The translations under genes and the position numbers were made by a program. Below are positions 35,290 to 46,852 of a stretch of DNA of 64,000 nt, piece after piece. Source of the stretch: Butyriboletus loyo (lineage: Eukaryota > Basidiomycota > Agaricomycetes > Boletales > Boletaceae); assembly GCA_038093515.1 (NCBI GenBank), contig JBBPSI010000009.1, positions 264,396 through 328,395 on the forward strand. Direction: 5' to 3'. Position 1 is the stretch's first letter; every line of letters begins with the position of its first letter. The notes under the pieces were generated by a model that was given only the letters and a program-made list of their open reading frames with translations, had not been told where the DNA came from and ran no database searches.

Positions 35290-35758
35290 AGTTGCCTGGA
35301 GCTCGGGTGGGTGTATGGATTGCCTTCATGTTGCTTTATCCAATAGATCGATGGTGTAGGCTATAATATGTTGTGAGTATATCCCGTTGCTTGCTTTCGA
35401 CTCTCATCGGCCGCGTGAGGTTCTGGAGGCTTATAGCCATTTCAGAATGTTTATTGCTTCAAAAATTAGGGATATTTATTGAATCTGGGAAACTCTTGGA
35501 CGGGCTTGTCTTGTTATACGAATGATACCGTTTATTTGCGAATACATCCTTTTCAGTAATTGGCAAGCTGCAGCCTGCGAACAACACAAAAAAGGAAGGT
35601 ATGGTGATTTGTTCCCACGATTATGGGTGGCAAGAACAAGCCTCGTCAAGCAAGGTGACTTACAGCCATCTAGCGAAGCGAAAGTCTGTCGTTCCAAGAT
35701 TTCATTCTTTCAGCAGTCGGGACCCTTACAGGCATTCGTGCGCTGCCAAAGGCTTACT
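35290..35758. other. Intergenic between SMC2 and the FCP1-like gene
   Basis: About 470 bases with no recognisable gene. The frame of the downstream gene is open back to 35522, so an earlier start is possible, but the residues before MSRDRRRW have no conserved look. Confidence 0.45.
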
Positions 35759-37469
35759 ATGTCACGCGATCGTCGACGTTGGGAGGGGCCTACTTCATCC
35801 CACTGGGAGCCGGGGTATGGTCGTTCTTGTGATGAATACAGCTGGAGACATTACTCGCCACCCACTGAACCTCTCCCAAGGAGGAGCTTCAACTATTGGC
35901 GGGACGAAGCCGTGGCGCCGACTTCCTCTTACCCTCAGCGTTCATCCGGACGGCAGAATTCCAATGGGCAGTGGCGTGATGATAGTCGTTCATGGCATAC
36001 CGAGTCTTCATATTCTAGACGCCAGCGTGATTCTGGACCTGCTCGCTATATGGACGATTTGGCACCACGGAGAGACAGGAGTCCACCTCACCGAAACCCT
36101 CCGCGCCAACACCACTCGACACATACCCCACCACCCTACATCCCTCGGCCTACATTTCGTGCAAGAAGTCCTGTAGAGTCTACTCCATCATTTCCGGGGC
36201 CTGTTTCGCCAGCCTTACCGCGGAAAACGTCAGCTCCACCAATCAAGTCTTCTCAGCCGCGCAAACCAAGCCCAGAATACCTTGCTCTTTCACAAGAGCC
36301 ATCGGAGGTTTTGCAGGATCCCAGAGCAAACCGCAAGCTTCTTGTCCTTGATCTCAATGGCACCCTTCTCATCCGTTCTCCTCGTTCTCGAGCTTCGTCG
36401 CGACCACAATTACGGCCTGTACAACCACGTCCGTATATGCAGTCTTTCCGACAGTATCTCTTTTGCCTGGAGACGAAGGCATGGCTGGCCACAATGGTGT
36501 GGTCGTCTGCACAGCCACACAGTGTAGATGATATGGTAGACAAAGTGTTCGGGGCCACCAAGAACGAGCTAAAAGCAGTATGGAATCGAAAGAGTCTCGG
36601 ATTGTCGGAAGCGGAGTACCGTGAGTCTCCGTGTCTGATAAAATCTTTGGTCGAACATCACCCCCTATGGTTGATGGAACCGGTATCATACACGTGCCCT
36701 GACCGGCGTTTGTACTCTAGATCGGAAGTCGGTCACGACGAAGGACCTTACGAAGCCAAGTGACTTGCTTCCATCGGTCCTTAGACCTGAGAAGCTTGAG
36801 GGGCATTCTGCGGTTCCATCACAATCTCACACTGTTCATTCGGCATTCGCAACACTTCTACTCGATGACTCCCCTCACAAGGCGGTACTTCAACCCTATA
36901 ATCACGTATGCATACCAGAGTATGACAGTACGAGGAGACAGCATGATCTGCGATCTTTTCTAGCCACGGTGGAACCTAAAGGAGGCAAGCAAAATAAGAA
37001 AGCAAAGCAGGAGAACCAGGTCAAGGCAGCTACTCATTCCACCGATCAAACGGTTCCAGGGCTATCGCCTAGAGGTGCTCTACCGGAATCTGCAGAGAAA
37101 GAACCATACGATGCAAGTTTATTGGCTTTCATCGGTGTCCTTGATACCGTGAAGTTGCAGAGCAATGTTGCGGGGTGGATCCGCAAAGGTGGGTTGTGGG
37201 CTACACAGGAGAGGGGGAAAGTTGGTGCGTTGGGTGTCAAACACTACAGCGTTATCAAGGCTGAGGATGGCAAGACAGTCTTGAACACTGTCGTGCCAAC
37301 CGGTAATGATACAAGCAGTATATCTGACCCCGCTGTGACACCGGAGCGGGCTCAATTGCAGACGAAGATGTGGTTCGACGACTCGTCGGTCATGGCTTAC
37401 TGGGTTGCGCGAGGCCGAAGAGCCTTGATGGAACTGGGCATCCAAGTCGTCCATGGAGTGACGGGATAG
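35759..37469 (+). CDS. FCP1/NIF-like HAD domain protein with DLNGT catalytic motif
   Basis: The first 190 residues are Arg/Ser/Pro-rich and disordered (MSRDRRRWEGPTSS..., SRRQRDSGPARYMDDLAPRRDRSPP). Then comes an FCP1-homology (HAD phosphatase) domain: KLLVLDLNGTLLIRS at about residue 194, RPYMQSFRQYLF, TMVWSSAQPHSVDDMVDKVF, LGLSEAEY. After an intron at about 36621-36719 come RKSVTTKDL and LLLDDSPHKAVLQPYNHVCIPEY (the usual DDSP block). The C-terminal part has GWIRKGGLW. In FCP1/SCP phosphatases the motif is DxDxT/V; here the second Asp is Asn, which removes the usual acid/base residue. I recall the same change in other basidiomycete members, so it may define a non-phosphatase subgroup. The SR-like N terminus suggests an RNA-linked nuclear role (inference). 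Confidence 0.75.
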
Positions 37470-38388
37470 CTGCTGTTGAGGATTGTCCTCTTAGACCATT
37501 CAGATGGTATGCTTCCCAAGATAATGATTAAAGATCGTATGACCATCGCCAGCTTTGTTTAGAACGGACGAAGTCGAGGCATGTGGGAGATCACGCATGC
37601 AGATCCGAGAAGGTTGAAGAATTCCTGCTCTATTTCTGCACCAGAACATAAGTACTTTCACAGTTGTGTTGCATAAACTATTACTGCTCGCCGGTCGGTT
37701 AACGTCACATAGTTGAAATTGTCAAACGTTTAGTGATATGCTCACTCACGAGTCCATGACGTGCGTTGAGTGTTATCAGACTCTTACGAAGGGTAGTGTA
37801 TTTGGGAGTCACGTCAGCACTTCTTGGACCCAATCAGGCTCGAAGTTGGGCTCTGAGCTGAGTGCTGAGCAGTGGCTGGTTTAGATTCAGCTTAGTCCAT
37901 TCTTTTGGAGGAAACCTGCTAATAATAAATGATTCACAGTGCCAATTTTACGTCCAACAGGTCCTGGAGGTTTTCAACCCATAGTTCCCTGATTAAATAC
38001 GAACCCCCACTAACCGCCGTTGACATGTACTAACGTACCTCGCATGCTGCGGAGGATTTGTTCATCCAGTGTTCAGGAACTAGGCTATCATCCTCAGACT
38101 CCCACCGTCAATCGACTCGGTCCTTTCGCCCGCATGGTGAGTACGATGCTCTATCGCCTGAAATTTGTCATATACCTACTCCGCTTACGGTTAATTATAG
38201 TCACACTAGGCGAGAGGCGGCCGCTCCTAATGTTTTGCATTACTAAGAGCGTGTTCAAATTCTGACCACACAGAAAGTAGAGCATTTTTAGCACCGCCAT
38301 GTGAAGATGTTTAAGACCCACTACGTAGCTGATTCCACGTACACGGCTGGCGTTGGACGAGTGTTTTCCCTGTACCAGGTTGCTCTCG
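37470..38388. other. Intergenic, nothing recognised
   Basis: About 900 bases, AT-richer than the genes. No domain, RNA gene or repeat was seen. The 3' part is the promoter side of the six-hairpin hydrolase gene. Confidence 0.45.
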
Positions 38389-39906
38389 ATGTTGGCCCGC
38401 GTCCCAAGATTCATCTGGGTTGTGGTCACGCTGTGGGTGACATCATCTACCCCTGTGGACGCGCAAGATCTTACCGACGTGCAAGTTTCTATCGTTGGTC
38501 AAAGACTCGCAGAGGGGGCCAGCCACAGGCAAGTTTGCTCTCTCCTAGATCTGTCAACGTCTTCCTGAACATGTCCTCGAAGCTGGGAATATGGCACGCG
38601 TTCCGAGGTCCTCTTGGAGTACAATGCTTCGAGCTATTCTGTCCTTTCCTCTTCTGCAGTTCCTCCACCCCAACAGGTACCCTCTGACTTGACGAGTGCT
38701 CTGAGCGACGTATTTGCCATTGCACATACGATCGTTGCCAACCGTTCCATTTCGAACGGGAACATCACCGGTCCGCAACCACTCATCCAAGACTCGAGTG
38801 CCGGGGACCCGGCTAGCATCGGCGTTGCTGTTCTCCTTGCAAACTGGACCGGACAAGGCGCGTCGGACGGACTTGACTATTCAGGTGCCGCGCGAGACCA
38901 GCTCGAGTTCTTGTTTCAGAAAGTACCCAAGACCCAAGATGGTGCCATCTCCCATCGCATGGATCAAGTGCAACTATGGTACGCCACATGATCTTGTATG
39001 TGACGACCAGACGTATGATCGTGCGTTGCGTTCATAGGAGCGATTCTGTGTACATGGTGCCACCCTTCCTGGCTTACTATGGCGTGACCACCCACAATAT
39101 TTCGCTCTTGCAAGAAGCATACAACCAGATTAGCTTATATCGCAAATACCTACGAGATACAAACGCTAATAATCTATGGGAACACATACAGCTTGGTTCG
39201 TATGGGACCGATAACGGCCATTGGTCCTCAGGTGATGCTCCTCGGTCTGTCATCCTAAGTACACACTGATCAATTTGATAGGTAATGCGTGGGCAGCAGC
39301 GGGGATGATCCGAGTCCTCGGAACGATCCAAAGGTCACAATACGCAGATTCACTCAAGCAGCAGCAGGAAGACCTCGCGTCTTGGGTCCAAGAGATCCAC
39401 GATGGGATGTATCCTCATCTCGTACGTTCTCTCGTTTCAAATTAGAATTAATTTGACCATGAAATTCCCTCAAGGATTCCAGCGGACTGTTCCACAATTA
39501 TGCAGACAACGCGTCGACCTTCTTGGATGCGTCGTCCACGGCACTTGTCGCGAGTACCGTCTATCGCCTATCCCTTTTGTGGAGCGTTCACACATACATC
39601 CCACTGGCCGAGACCTCGAGGAAGTGTCTGTCAGCCCTCGCCAATACCTCTGAATCCGGCGGGTTGCTCCACTTTACCGCGGACGGGTGGTTGACGCCCG
39701 TCGTTAACCCTTACTCGTACCCCGATCTGGGTCAGGATAGTCCAGAGGGCCAAGCGTTTGTCATCGCTATGCAAGCTGCATGGCAGGACTGGGTCGCGGA
39801 TGGTTCCAAAGGCGCCGGCGTGTCTCTGCGTAGCATAACGTTCAACGCGTACGTCTTGGTAGCTTCGTTGGTCGTTTTCAACCTCGTACTCTGGTCCTGG
39901 ATTTAA
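38389..39906 (+). CDS. Six-hairpin glycoside hydrolase, GH105/GH88-like, secreted and membrane-anchored
   Basis: Likely an extracellular glycosidase of the (alpha/alpha)6 type; members of GH88/GH105 remove unsaturated uronic acid from pectin or glycan fragments. The start MLARVPRFIWVVVTLWVTSSTPVDAQ is a signal peptide. A GC-AG intron (38529-38582) joins GASH to SWEYGTRSEVLLEYNASSY. Then come GVAVLLANWTGQGASDGLDY, RMDQVQLWSDSVYMVPPFLAYYG, LWEHIQLGS...DNGHWSSGNAWAAAGMIRVLGTI and SSGLFHNYADNASTF. The C terminus ends in a hydrophobic segment (ITFNAYVLVASLVVFNLVLWSWI), suggesting a GPI anchor or tail anchor. Several N-glycosylation sites are present. The exact GH family is from recalled motifs. 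It is convergent with the GH89 gene 510 bp downstream. Confidence 0.75.
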
Positions 39907-40415
39907 GCATCGTCTTATCTGATGATATAGTGTGTTTGAATCGAGTGCGTGCTGTCGATGTGGCTTGTATATTCATTCGCTGCCTCGTGGCCAAACATGC
40001 AGATGGTCGCATGGAGACGGTGCGGTTCACCGTGTTGGAGTTATATCACTCTGTTCTCACGACGCGTGGCCTCGCTACTTCCTTCCAGTCTCGTACATAG
40101 TCGACTGGAGGACTTACTTGTCCATTTATCTAGTTCATGCTCACTCACACACCATGGTTACCAGACCGTGGTTACCATGGTGTGCACTAACACCAAATTC
40201 ACATGCCAGGGGTTTCGTGTGTGTCTTCCAACAACGCCGATACATTATGTTCGCACTGACATGATCGTACCCGACCGCCTCCCGGGCCTCTCATTTCCGA
40301 GGGAAACCCAAAGCTGATCCTCAAGCGAGTTACGGTGAGTAAATGACAATTGGCATTATGAGCATTCACAGAACTCGCCAAGACCCTGTTGGGCTGTACA
40401 TCGCTGTGGATTTAC
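39907..40415. other. Convergent intergenic region, nothing recognised
   Basis: About 510 bases holding the 3' ends of two convergent glycosidase genes. An imperfect palindrome (CCATGGTTACCAGACCGTGGTTACCATGG, 40152-40180) is notable and may form a hairpin. Confidence 0.45.
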
Positions 40416-42767
40416 TCAGGCGTACTTGGAAGCCAGGACTCGCACGATCTCCAACACGTACCCCGTCGCCACCTCGTTCCTGGACCCCACCGAATCCCCG
40501 ACCTGGCCGTCCCACCATTCCCCAATCGAAACCATCATGTTCGTCACCGCAGTCGCGTCATACGACGTTCCGTTCTGCTTGGTACCTACCAAGTACCCAA
40601 CAAAGGCTTCCCAACGCGGCGCGTAATACCCACCCACGAGGCCGCCCCACTGTTTCGACGCGTAGTCGTTGATCTGCCCGGTGGGCCCCCAGAGCGTGAT
40701 CTGGTTCCGGGCGGTGTACTCGAGATAGGCCGCGTACGTCGCGTTGCCGTGTGACCAGCTTCGCGCGGCGTCGAGCCACTTGGAAAGGCGGAAATGCGGA
40801 TTTGCGAGCAAGAGTGCGTCGAGGTCGTACAGGAGCTCGACGAGGGGTTTACCGGCTGCCTCTACCGCGGCCGCGTCGGTCGTCGACGCATTGAAGACGT
40901 CGACGAGGGACTCGTATAGGTCGATGAATCGGTTGGCAAGCAGTTGGCGAGTCACGTCCACGAGGTCGTAGCGGAACTCTGGGATTGTGGAGAGTTCTTG
41001 GGAATCGAGGCTAGCTTGGATCAACATCTGCAGGGCAGGGACGATGGTGGTGTTGGTGTCGTAGAACAAGAGGGTAGGAAAATGTCCGGTGCCGTTTACG
41101 AGCCCGGTCAAGGCTGGTGCGATTTCGAGGATGCTCTTGACGGTCGCTTGGACCGATGGGTTTTGATTGTTATACACTGTCGATGCGAGTAGCTGCCAGG
41201 CATCCACAACGGCTGGCGGGAGATTGCCAATGTTATATCGCCTCGAGACCCATGAAGAAACATATGATGTTCGGTTGATTGGTGTTGGTGACCAAGCCTG
41301 GTCGAGGAGGACGTCATACACGATTTCATTTCCTTCCAAACCTTCCGGTGTCAAGCCCATACCAACCATGGAACTCCCAGATGAGGCAAGCGCGCTCACC
41401 GGCGCTTCTGTGACGTTCAGAAAATTGCCCTCGAGGCCCATGTTCCCTCCATAATCGTGAAGTTCGCACCAAACCCATTTCTTTCCATAATAGCTATCCA
41501 GCCTCTGCCACTGAGGCTGTGCCTCACTGTAGAGGTCCAGGATGATCATACTGTCGTTTCCTGGTACACCTCCGAGATACGCCTGAACGAGCTCCGTGGT
41601 CCAAAACGTTTCGGAACTGTAGAACATCCATCCTTGCATCATCCATATCGCTTCAGGATCAGCGGCGCGCAAACTGGCGAACGTATTCGACGCGATACTC
41701 TGTAAGTAAGAGGCGTTGTTGCTGTATGGGTTGTTCTCGTTGTATTGATCGAGCGTGTAGATGTGTGACACGTTTCCATAGGCGGCTGTCTGCTTGCTGA
41801 TGAACGACTTTTGGAGGGTAGGAAAGAGGGGATCGAAAGGTTCGAGGAAGGAGACGTTGGTAAAAGCACTTGGGAACCCGCCCCATTGACCCCCGACGAC
41901 GATAGACACGTTAGGGTACAAAACAGAGAGTGCAGGCGGGACAAATCCTGTAAACGAAGGCATCACGGGGGTCATCCCGAGCTCGAGCATGCGTGGGATG
42001 AGCTGTTTCTGCAGGTTAAATTGATCATTGACCCATTGCATCGGCAGCTCGCCGCCCCAGCTACCCTGGATATTGCCGAATCGATTCCACGCCTGGAAAG
42101 GTGGGCCTGACAAAAAGCTCAAGATGTCCGAATCGCTCAATCCTGCTTCGCGGAACACCTGGATGAGGGTGTATTCGTAACCGACCCATGCGAGGGGGAG
42201 GTTGACGCCGCGGAGAGCCATCCAGTCAAAGAGAAGCTCCCAGTCGTCGAAGGTGTAGAACGCGGTCGTGTAGCTGAACGTGACCGTGTTGAAAAAGTAG
42301 CGGTATTTAACGAGTGAACTGTGTGTTACGGGTGTCCCGATGGATGGTAGCTTATCAGGGAGGTTCTCGAGCCTAGAACCAGTCCACCAGATGTCGACAC
42401 CACCGTATTCGGTGAGGTAGCTTTTGCAGAGATAGCATCATTTCAGCGCCCCGGAAGAACAGGAGGGGGGAAAGAAGCCTTACGTGTACAAGCCGCGAGC
42501 ACATGCGCTGATCGATGTACACTGTATGTTGATCTGAGCGTTTCCTTGGCGGTGCGAGTCCGCGTCGCTCAGGGTAAATGTATCGAGGACGCTGACATCT
42601 GGCGCCAAGACGAAGTTGAAGGACTGGCTATGAGCTGGGATGCGTCTCTGAATTAACGAGTAGAGGCCATCCACGCTTCCAGTGTGGGTCATCTCTGTCA
42701 AGGCGCGCACTGCAGTACCCAAGGCGATGAGAACCATGAGCCTAGTACCACTGAGGACCCTCATCAT
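40416..42767 (-). CDS. GH89 alpha-N-acetylglucosaminidase (NAGLU family), secreted
   Basis: Hydrolyses terminal alpha-N-acetylglucosamine. The start MMRVLSGTRLMVLIALGTAVRAL is a signal peptide, followed by the N-terminal domain (SFNFVLAPD...SISACARGLYTYLTEYGGVDIWW), spliced across a 62-nt intron at about 42484-42423. The TIM-barrel part contains MALRGVNLPLAWVGYEY, FGNIQGSWGGELPM, the catalytic-region DQYNENNPYSN, EAIWMMQGWMFY, LDLYSEAQPQW, WVWCELHDYGGNMGLEGN and SSMVGMGLTPEGLEGNE. The two glutamate regions used by human NAGLU (NE and PEG) are both present. The C-terminal helical domain ends SKQWGGLVGGYYAPRWEAF...VRVLASKYA. Length (about 760 residues) fits the family and only one intron interrupts it. 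Confidence 0.92.
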
Positions 42768-43569
42768 GATGAGAGTACGAGTCGATAAAAGCGAAATCAG
42801 ATTGTTGGGCTTCTCCGAGGACGTTGTAAGTATCCTCCTGAGAGGAACCAGCTGTGGTATTTCTGAGTGTGTTGAATAATGATTGGCGTGGGCCTCGTCG
42901 ATTCATAGGTAGGCGCCGGCGGGAAACTTTTGTCCCGGAAAGTCACAGGCCGCTACGAAGAGATCAAGTCGATGGCTGATCGTCCAGATCATTATTTAAT
43001 GGGTCGCAGATACCAGCGAAGCGCTAACTCGGTATCTCGACGCTCGCCCTGCGGTAACAGCCATATTCTGATTCAATCAACGCTTCAACTTGCATTCACG
43101 ACCTGGTAAGATGCTGCTCGTTACGTTCAAGTCACGCTTGCAACATGTTTCAAAACTGACAGGCCAGCGGACACACTCGTATCTGCGATCCACACCTGCC
43201 GAAAATGTTTACAGTCGGTTCTACGAGTTATGTACTTCATCGTGCTTGGTAGTGCTTGCTTATCGGTTTTATGTTTGGTCTCCTGGTGAGTCACCGAGTC
43301 GCGCAATGCAATTTTAATTGGCTCAGTGTCTTCGCAAGCCGCAATATTGTTTTGTTTTATGTCCTGTGTGGGGTAGACTACCCTAAGTAGGATATTGGTT
43401 ATCTCTGACAAGTGACCTTCGTGTTTCAGTTCTCAGGCATGACTTCCCATCCCGCAATCCATGGAGGCTATATACATACAGCTGCTCATCCAGAAAAAGT
43501 ACGCCACTGAGGAGATCGCCCCGCATTTTACTTATCAACGTTCAACCCTCAGCCCCCTCTATCCCGATC
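42768..43569. other. Divergent intergenic region, GH89 and MFS promoters
   Basis: About 800 bases between two outward-facing start codons. A TATA-like GGCTATATACATAC lies about 100 bases before the MFS ATG (43468-43481), followed by CT-rich sequence (CCTCAGCCCCCTCTATCCC, up to about 43565) typical of fungal transcription start regions. No gene was seen. Confidence 0.45.
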
Positions 43570-46306
43570 ATGTCCTCGTCCACTGCCGTGCTCAAGGATC
43601 CACCATCAAAGGCTGAACCAGGTGCGTCCTGGAAGGAGAAGGAGCAACATATTATCCCAAAAAATCGGCTCGGAATCGTAATTTTTAGTCTCATGTGTTC
43701 CATCTTTCTCGCCGCACTCGATCAAGTATCTCTTTGTCGATCCCGCATTTACCTGGCCTGACACGGACCACAGTCCGTTTTAGTTACTGCTTTACCCACC
43801 ATCGTAGCCGAACTAGGCGGAGGCAACAATTATAGTTGGGTCGGGAGGTAAACTCAACGCTCGTGCACCGACGCATAAGCATGACCTAATCGTCAAGTAT
43901 CTCAGCGCCTACATGCTATCCTCAGCATCTTTGGGGCCGCTTTACGGAAAACTCTCCAACATTTTAGGTCTGCTATCCTATCCACTCTCGTCAATCCCAT
44001 CCTACTCATTTATGGGCTTCATAGGTCGAAAGCCAATGTTGTACGGATGTATCCTCATATTTTTGGTCTGTAATTTACTTGACGCGAACAACCTCCAAAC
44101 GTATCACTGTGTTTAGGTTGGATCAGCGTTCTGTGGTGCCGCCCAGAGCATGACATGGCTCATAGTTTGCCGTGCTGTGCAAGGAATAGGTGGTGGCGGC
44201 ATTATTTCGTTGGTACAAATCACCATATCAGACATTGTGTCCCTCAAGGAGTGAGTTCTGTGTTGTTGCTTCCTTCCTTGTCCCTTAGATTGCTTAGCCG
44301 AGCCAAGTATGGAGGAGCCATTAGTGCCACTTGGAGTATTGCCGGGTAGGCGATGCATCTTACTCAACAGAGCATTACTCAATTATCGCAGTGTCGTAGG
44401 ACCACTCCTTGGCGGAGTCAGTCCGCTTTGGCGCACCCACCGTTTATAGCTTAATATCATATTCAGGCATTAACCGACCATGCTTCGTGGAGATGGTATG
44501 TTATCTGATTGCTGATGGGGTCATCTCCTTACTTTGGCTCCCAGGTGTTTCTGGATCAACCTGTCAGTGATTGTTCTCGAGTCAACGGGCCCTGTTTGAC
44601 TCTTGCAATAGACCATCTGGTGGCGTAGCAGGCGCTCTTCTATTCTTCTTCTTAAATCTCAACGCACATCAAGAAAGATCGTTCCATGACCACGTCAAAG
44701 AATTTGATTTTGTCGGACTGGTCACTGCTGTCTCTGGCGTAGTCTGCCTTTTGGTAGGGTTTAACTCCGGCAACACCACGTGTATGCAAAAACCGTTGCA
44801 AACGGACTTGCCCAGAGACTGACTACTAGCTAGGGAAAAGCGCCAAAACCATTTCTCTCCTCGTTATCGGAGGCATTTTTCTCGTAGGCTACGCGATAAA
44901 TGAGATGTACACCAAACGGTCTGCAATCACTCCGCCACGACTGTTCAAAGTTCGTGTGCTCCTTTGCCTTTCCGCATGCCCCTGACTTTTCTGGTAGACG
45001 CGTACGACCGGCTTGGTTCTAATTTCTACGTTTTTGCACGCCGTTGTTGCCTTTTCTGGTATGTATGTCGACTGATGCTCGATGATCATTGACGCATTGT
45101 CAACTTCTTTGAAAATAGGATTATAGTACGTTTCATATTGTGTGGGTCAACTTGTACTGAATATTCTTCAGCTATCTGCCTTTGTATTACCAAGGTATGT
45201 TTAATCCGCTTCTTTCCATACTAGTAGCTGACAGCCCGCATAGTCCTCGGCGCATCTGCTACTGCCTCTGGTGTTAAGTCAGTCAATTTTATTTCTGGGT
45301 ATGCGCGGAATTTCTCACGCTTGCAACAGGATGCTTCCCTATTCCCTTGGCATCGCTTTGCAGTCGGCACTGTCAAGTATGTTTGTGGCACGCACCGGGT
45401 CATATCGTCCGATCATGTGGGGCGCTTGGGTTGTGATGACCATTGGATGGGGCTTCATGATCATGCTAGACAGTACATCCAGCATGTGAGTACAGCTATC
45501 TTCGGCTTGTATCGCTACCTGTGTCTCATCTTTGCAGTGGTACTCAGGAAATATACCCGTTCATTGCATCCCTTGGGATTGGTTGCTTGTTCCAGGTATG
45601 TCACATATGCCCCACTCTGCGTCCCTGCTAAAATCGTCATCGATAGGTCCCGCTCATTGCAGTCCAAGCTGCCATGCCTCTGGAGGATATGGCTACGAGC
45701 ACAGCGGCGTTTGTCTTCCTGCGGTACGTGATGACATCCACATCGGAGATCCTGGACTCACACATCCTCCAGTGCGCTGGGTTGTACAACTGGCATCACG
45801 GTCGGGGAAGCCATCATCTCGAGTACCCTTCAACAAAGACTCAGAGGCATCACGGGTCTTACTATCAACGCCTCCGCTGCATCGATCAACAATAACATTA
45901 GGAAAATATCATCGATTCCTGTATGTGGTCTTGAATCGATCGGGATGCTTTTCTGACCTCGGATTCATCGTTGTAGGATTCCACCGTGAGAGCTGAAGTG
46001 ACGCATGCATACGCTCGCTCTATCAGTACGATCTGGCTCGTAAACACGCCGTTGTCAGCTCTTGGTCTTGTCCTCGTTGTCTTTATCCGTGCGTATTCAC
46101 TACACCGGACGGTCATTCGGCAGGGCGCGGACGAGACCAGTGATCCTGAACAAGGTGAGGCGGTGAAAAAGGAAAAGGCCAGTGGTGGAGCAGATTTCAA
46201 CGAGGCCGAAGAAGCAGCTACTACCAACGACGATGTTATTGTTATGGAACGAACGCCCTGCGGTCATGGGGGGAAAGTGCACGCGGGGGACGGACAGCGA
46301 AAGTGA
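43570..46306 (+). CDS. MFS transporter, DHA2-like (14-TM) exporter type
   Basis: Proton-driven export of small molecules or drugs across the plasma membrane is the usual role; the substrate is unknown. A short cytoplasmic N terminus (MSSSTAVLKDPPSKAEPG) leads to NRLGIVIFSLMCSIFLAALDQ, then SVLVTALPTIVAELGGG, SAYMLSSASLGPLYGKLSNILGRKPML (MFS motif A region), VCRAVQGIGGGGIISL (motif B), [23 protein letters not shown] (motif C-like region), then further helices. The C-terminal tail is charged (DETSDPEQGEAVKKEKASGG). Many introns of 50-60 nt fall between helices. Frames join cleanly at the points I checked, including ACG T|GG AAA AGC at 44779/44835. Confidence 0.88.
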
Positions 46307-46852
46307 ATTGGCATGGATAACAAAAAAGCCCCCAAGCAGATTTGGCCAAAGTAGGCCTAGCCGTGGCCATGGTTCGTCGCTTTCGTAACACCACTTGACC
46401 AAAGTCGTGTATATATAACTCAACCAAACACGAATCTTTCGTATTTGGCTCTTGAAATGGATGCAGTGAAGACGTGACCATTAATCAAAAGCTTTGGGGT
46501 TGCATATATCGCTTTGAAAATGTAGTTGCTCCCAGTGACCCAGGACGCTCACGATAAATATCGCTGATGGTGAAGAGTCTTGCTCAAGCGTAAAGAAGAC
46601 AGTACTAAGGAGTGCAGACCTTTTTCTTTTCGCAACATCAGGGGTTTTGAGGTGAGTCGATCCAATTAATGTAGTATGTACTTGCCAGTGGGTGTGGCAA
46701 AACGACCGGTGCACAAGTGATATCGTTACTAGTAGATTAGATGTATATGGTACGAACGCGATGGAATGATACACACAGCACCATGACGTGACGTACGCCG
46801 GCCCCCGGACCAGACCTCAGACCAAGGCCTCAGCTCGAAACGATGCCGATCA
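46307..46852. other. Convergent intergenic region, nothing recognised
   Basis: About 550 bases between the MFS stop and the stop of the cysteine-module gene. No gene, RNA or repeat was seen. Confidence 0.5.

Noticed and set aside
38389..46306. Secondary-metabolite gene cluster
   Set aside because: No synthase, P450 or tailoring enzymes accompany the MFS transporter; only glycosidases are nearby.
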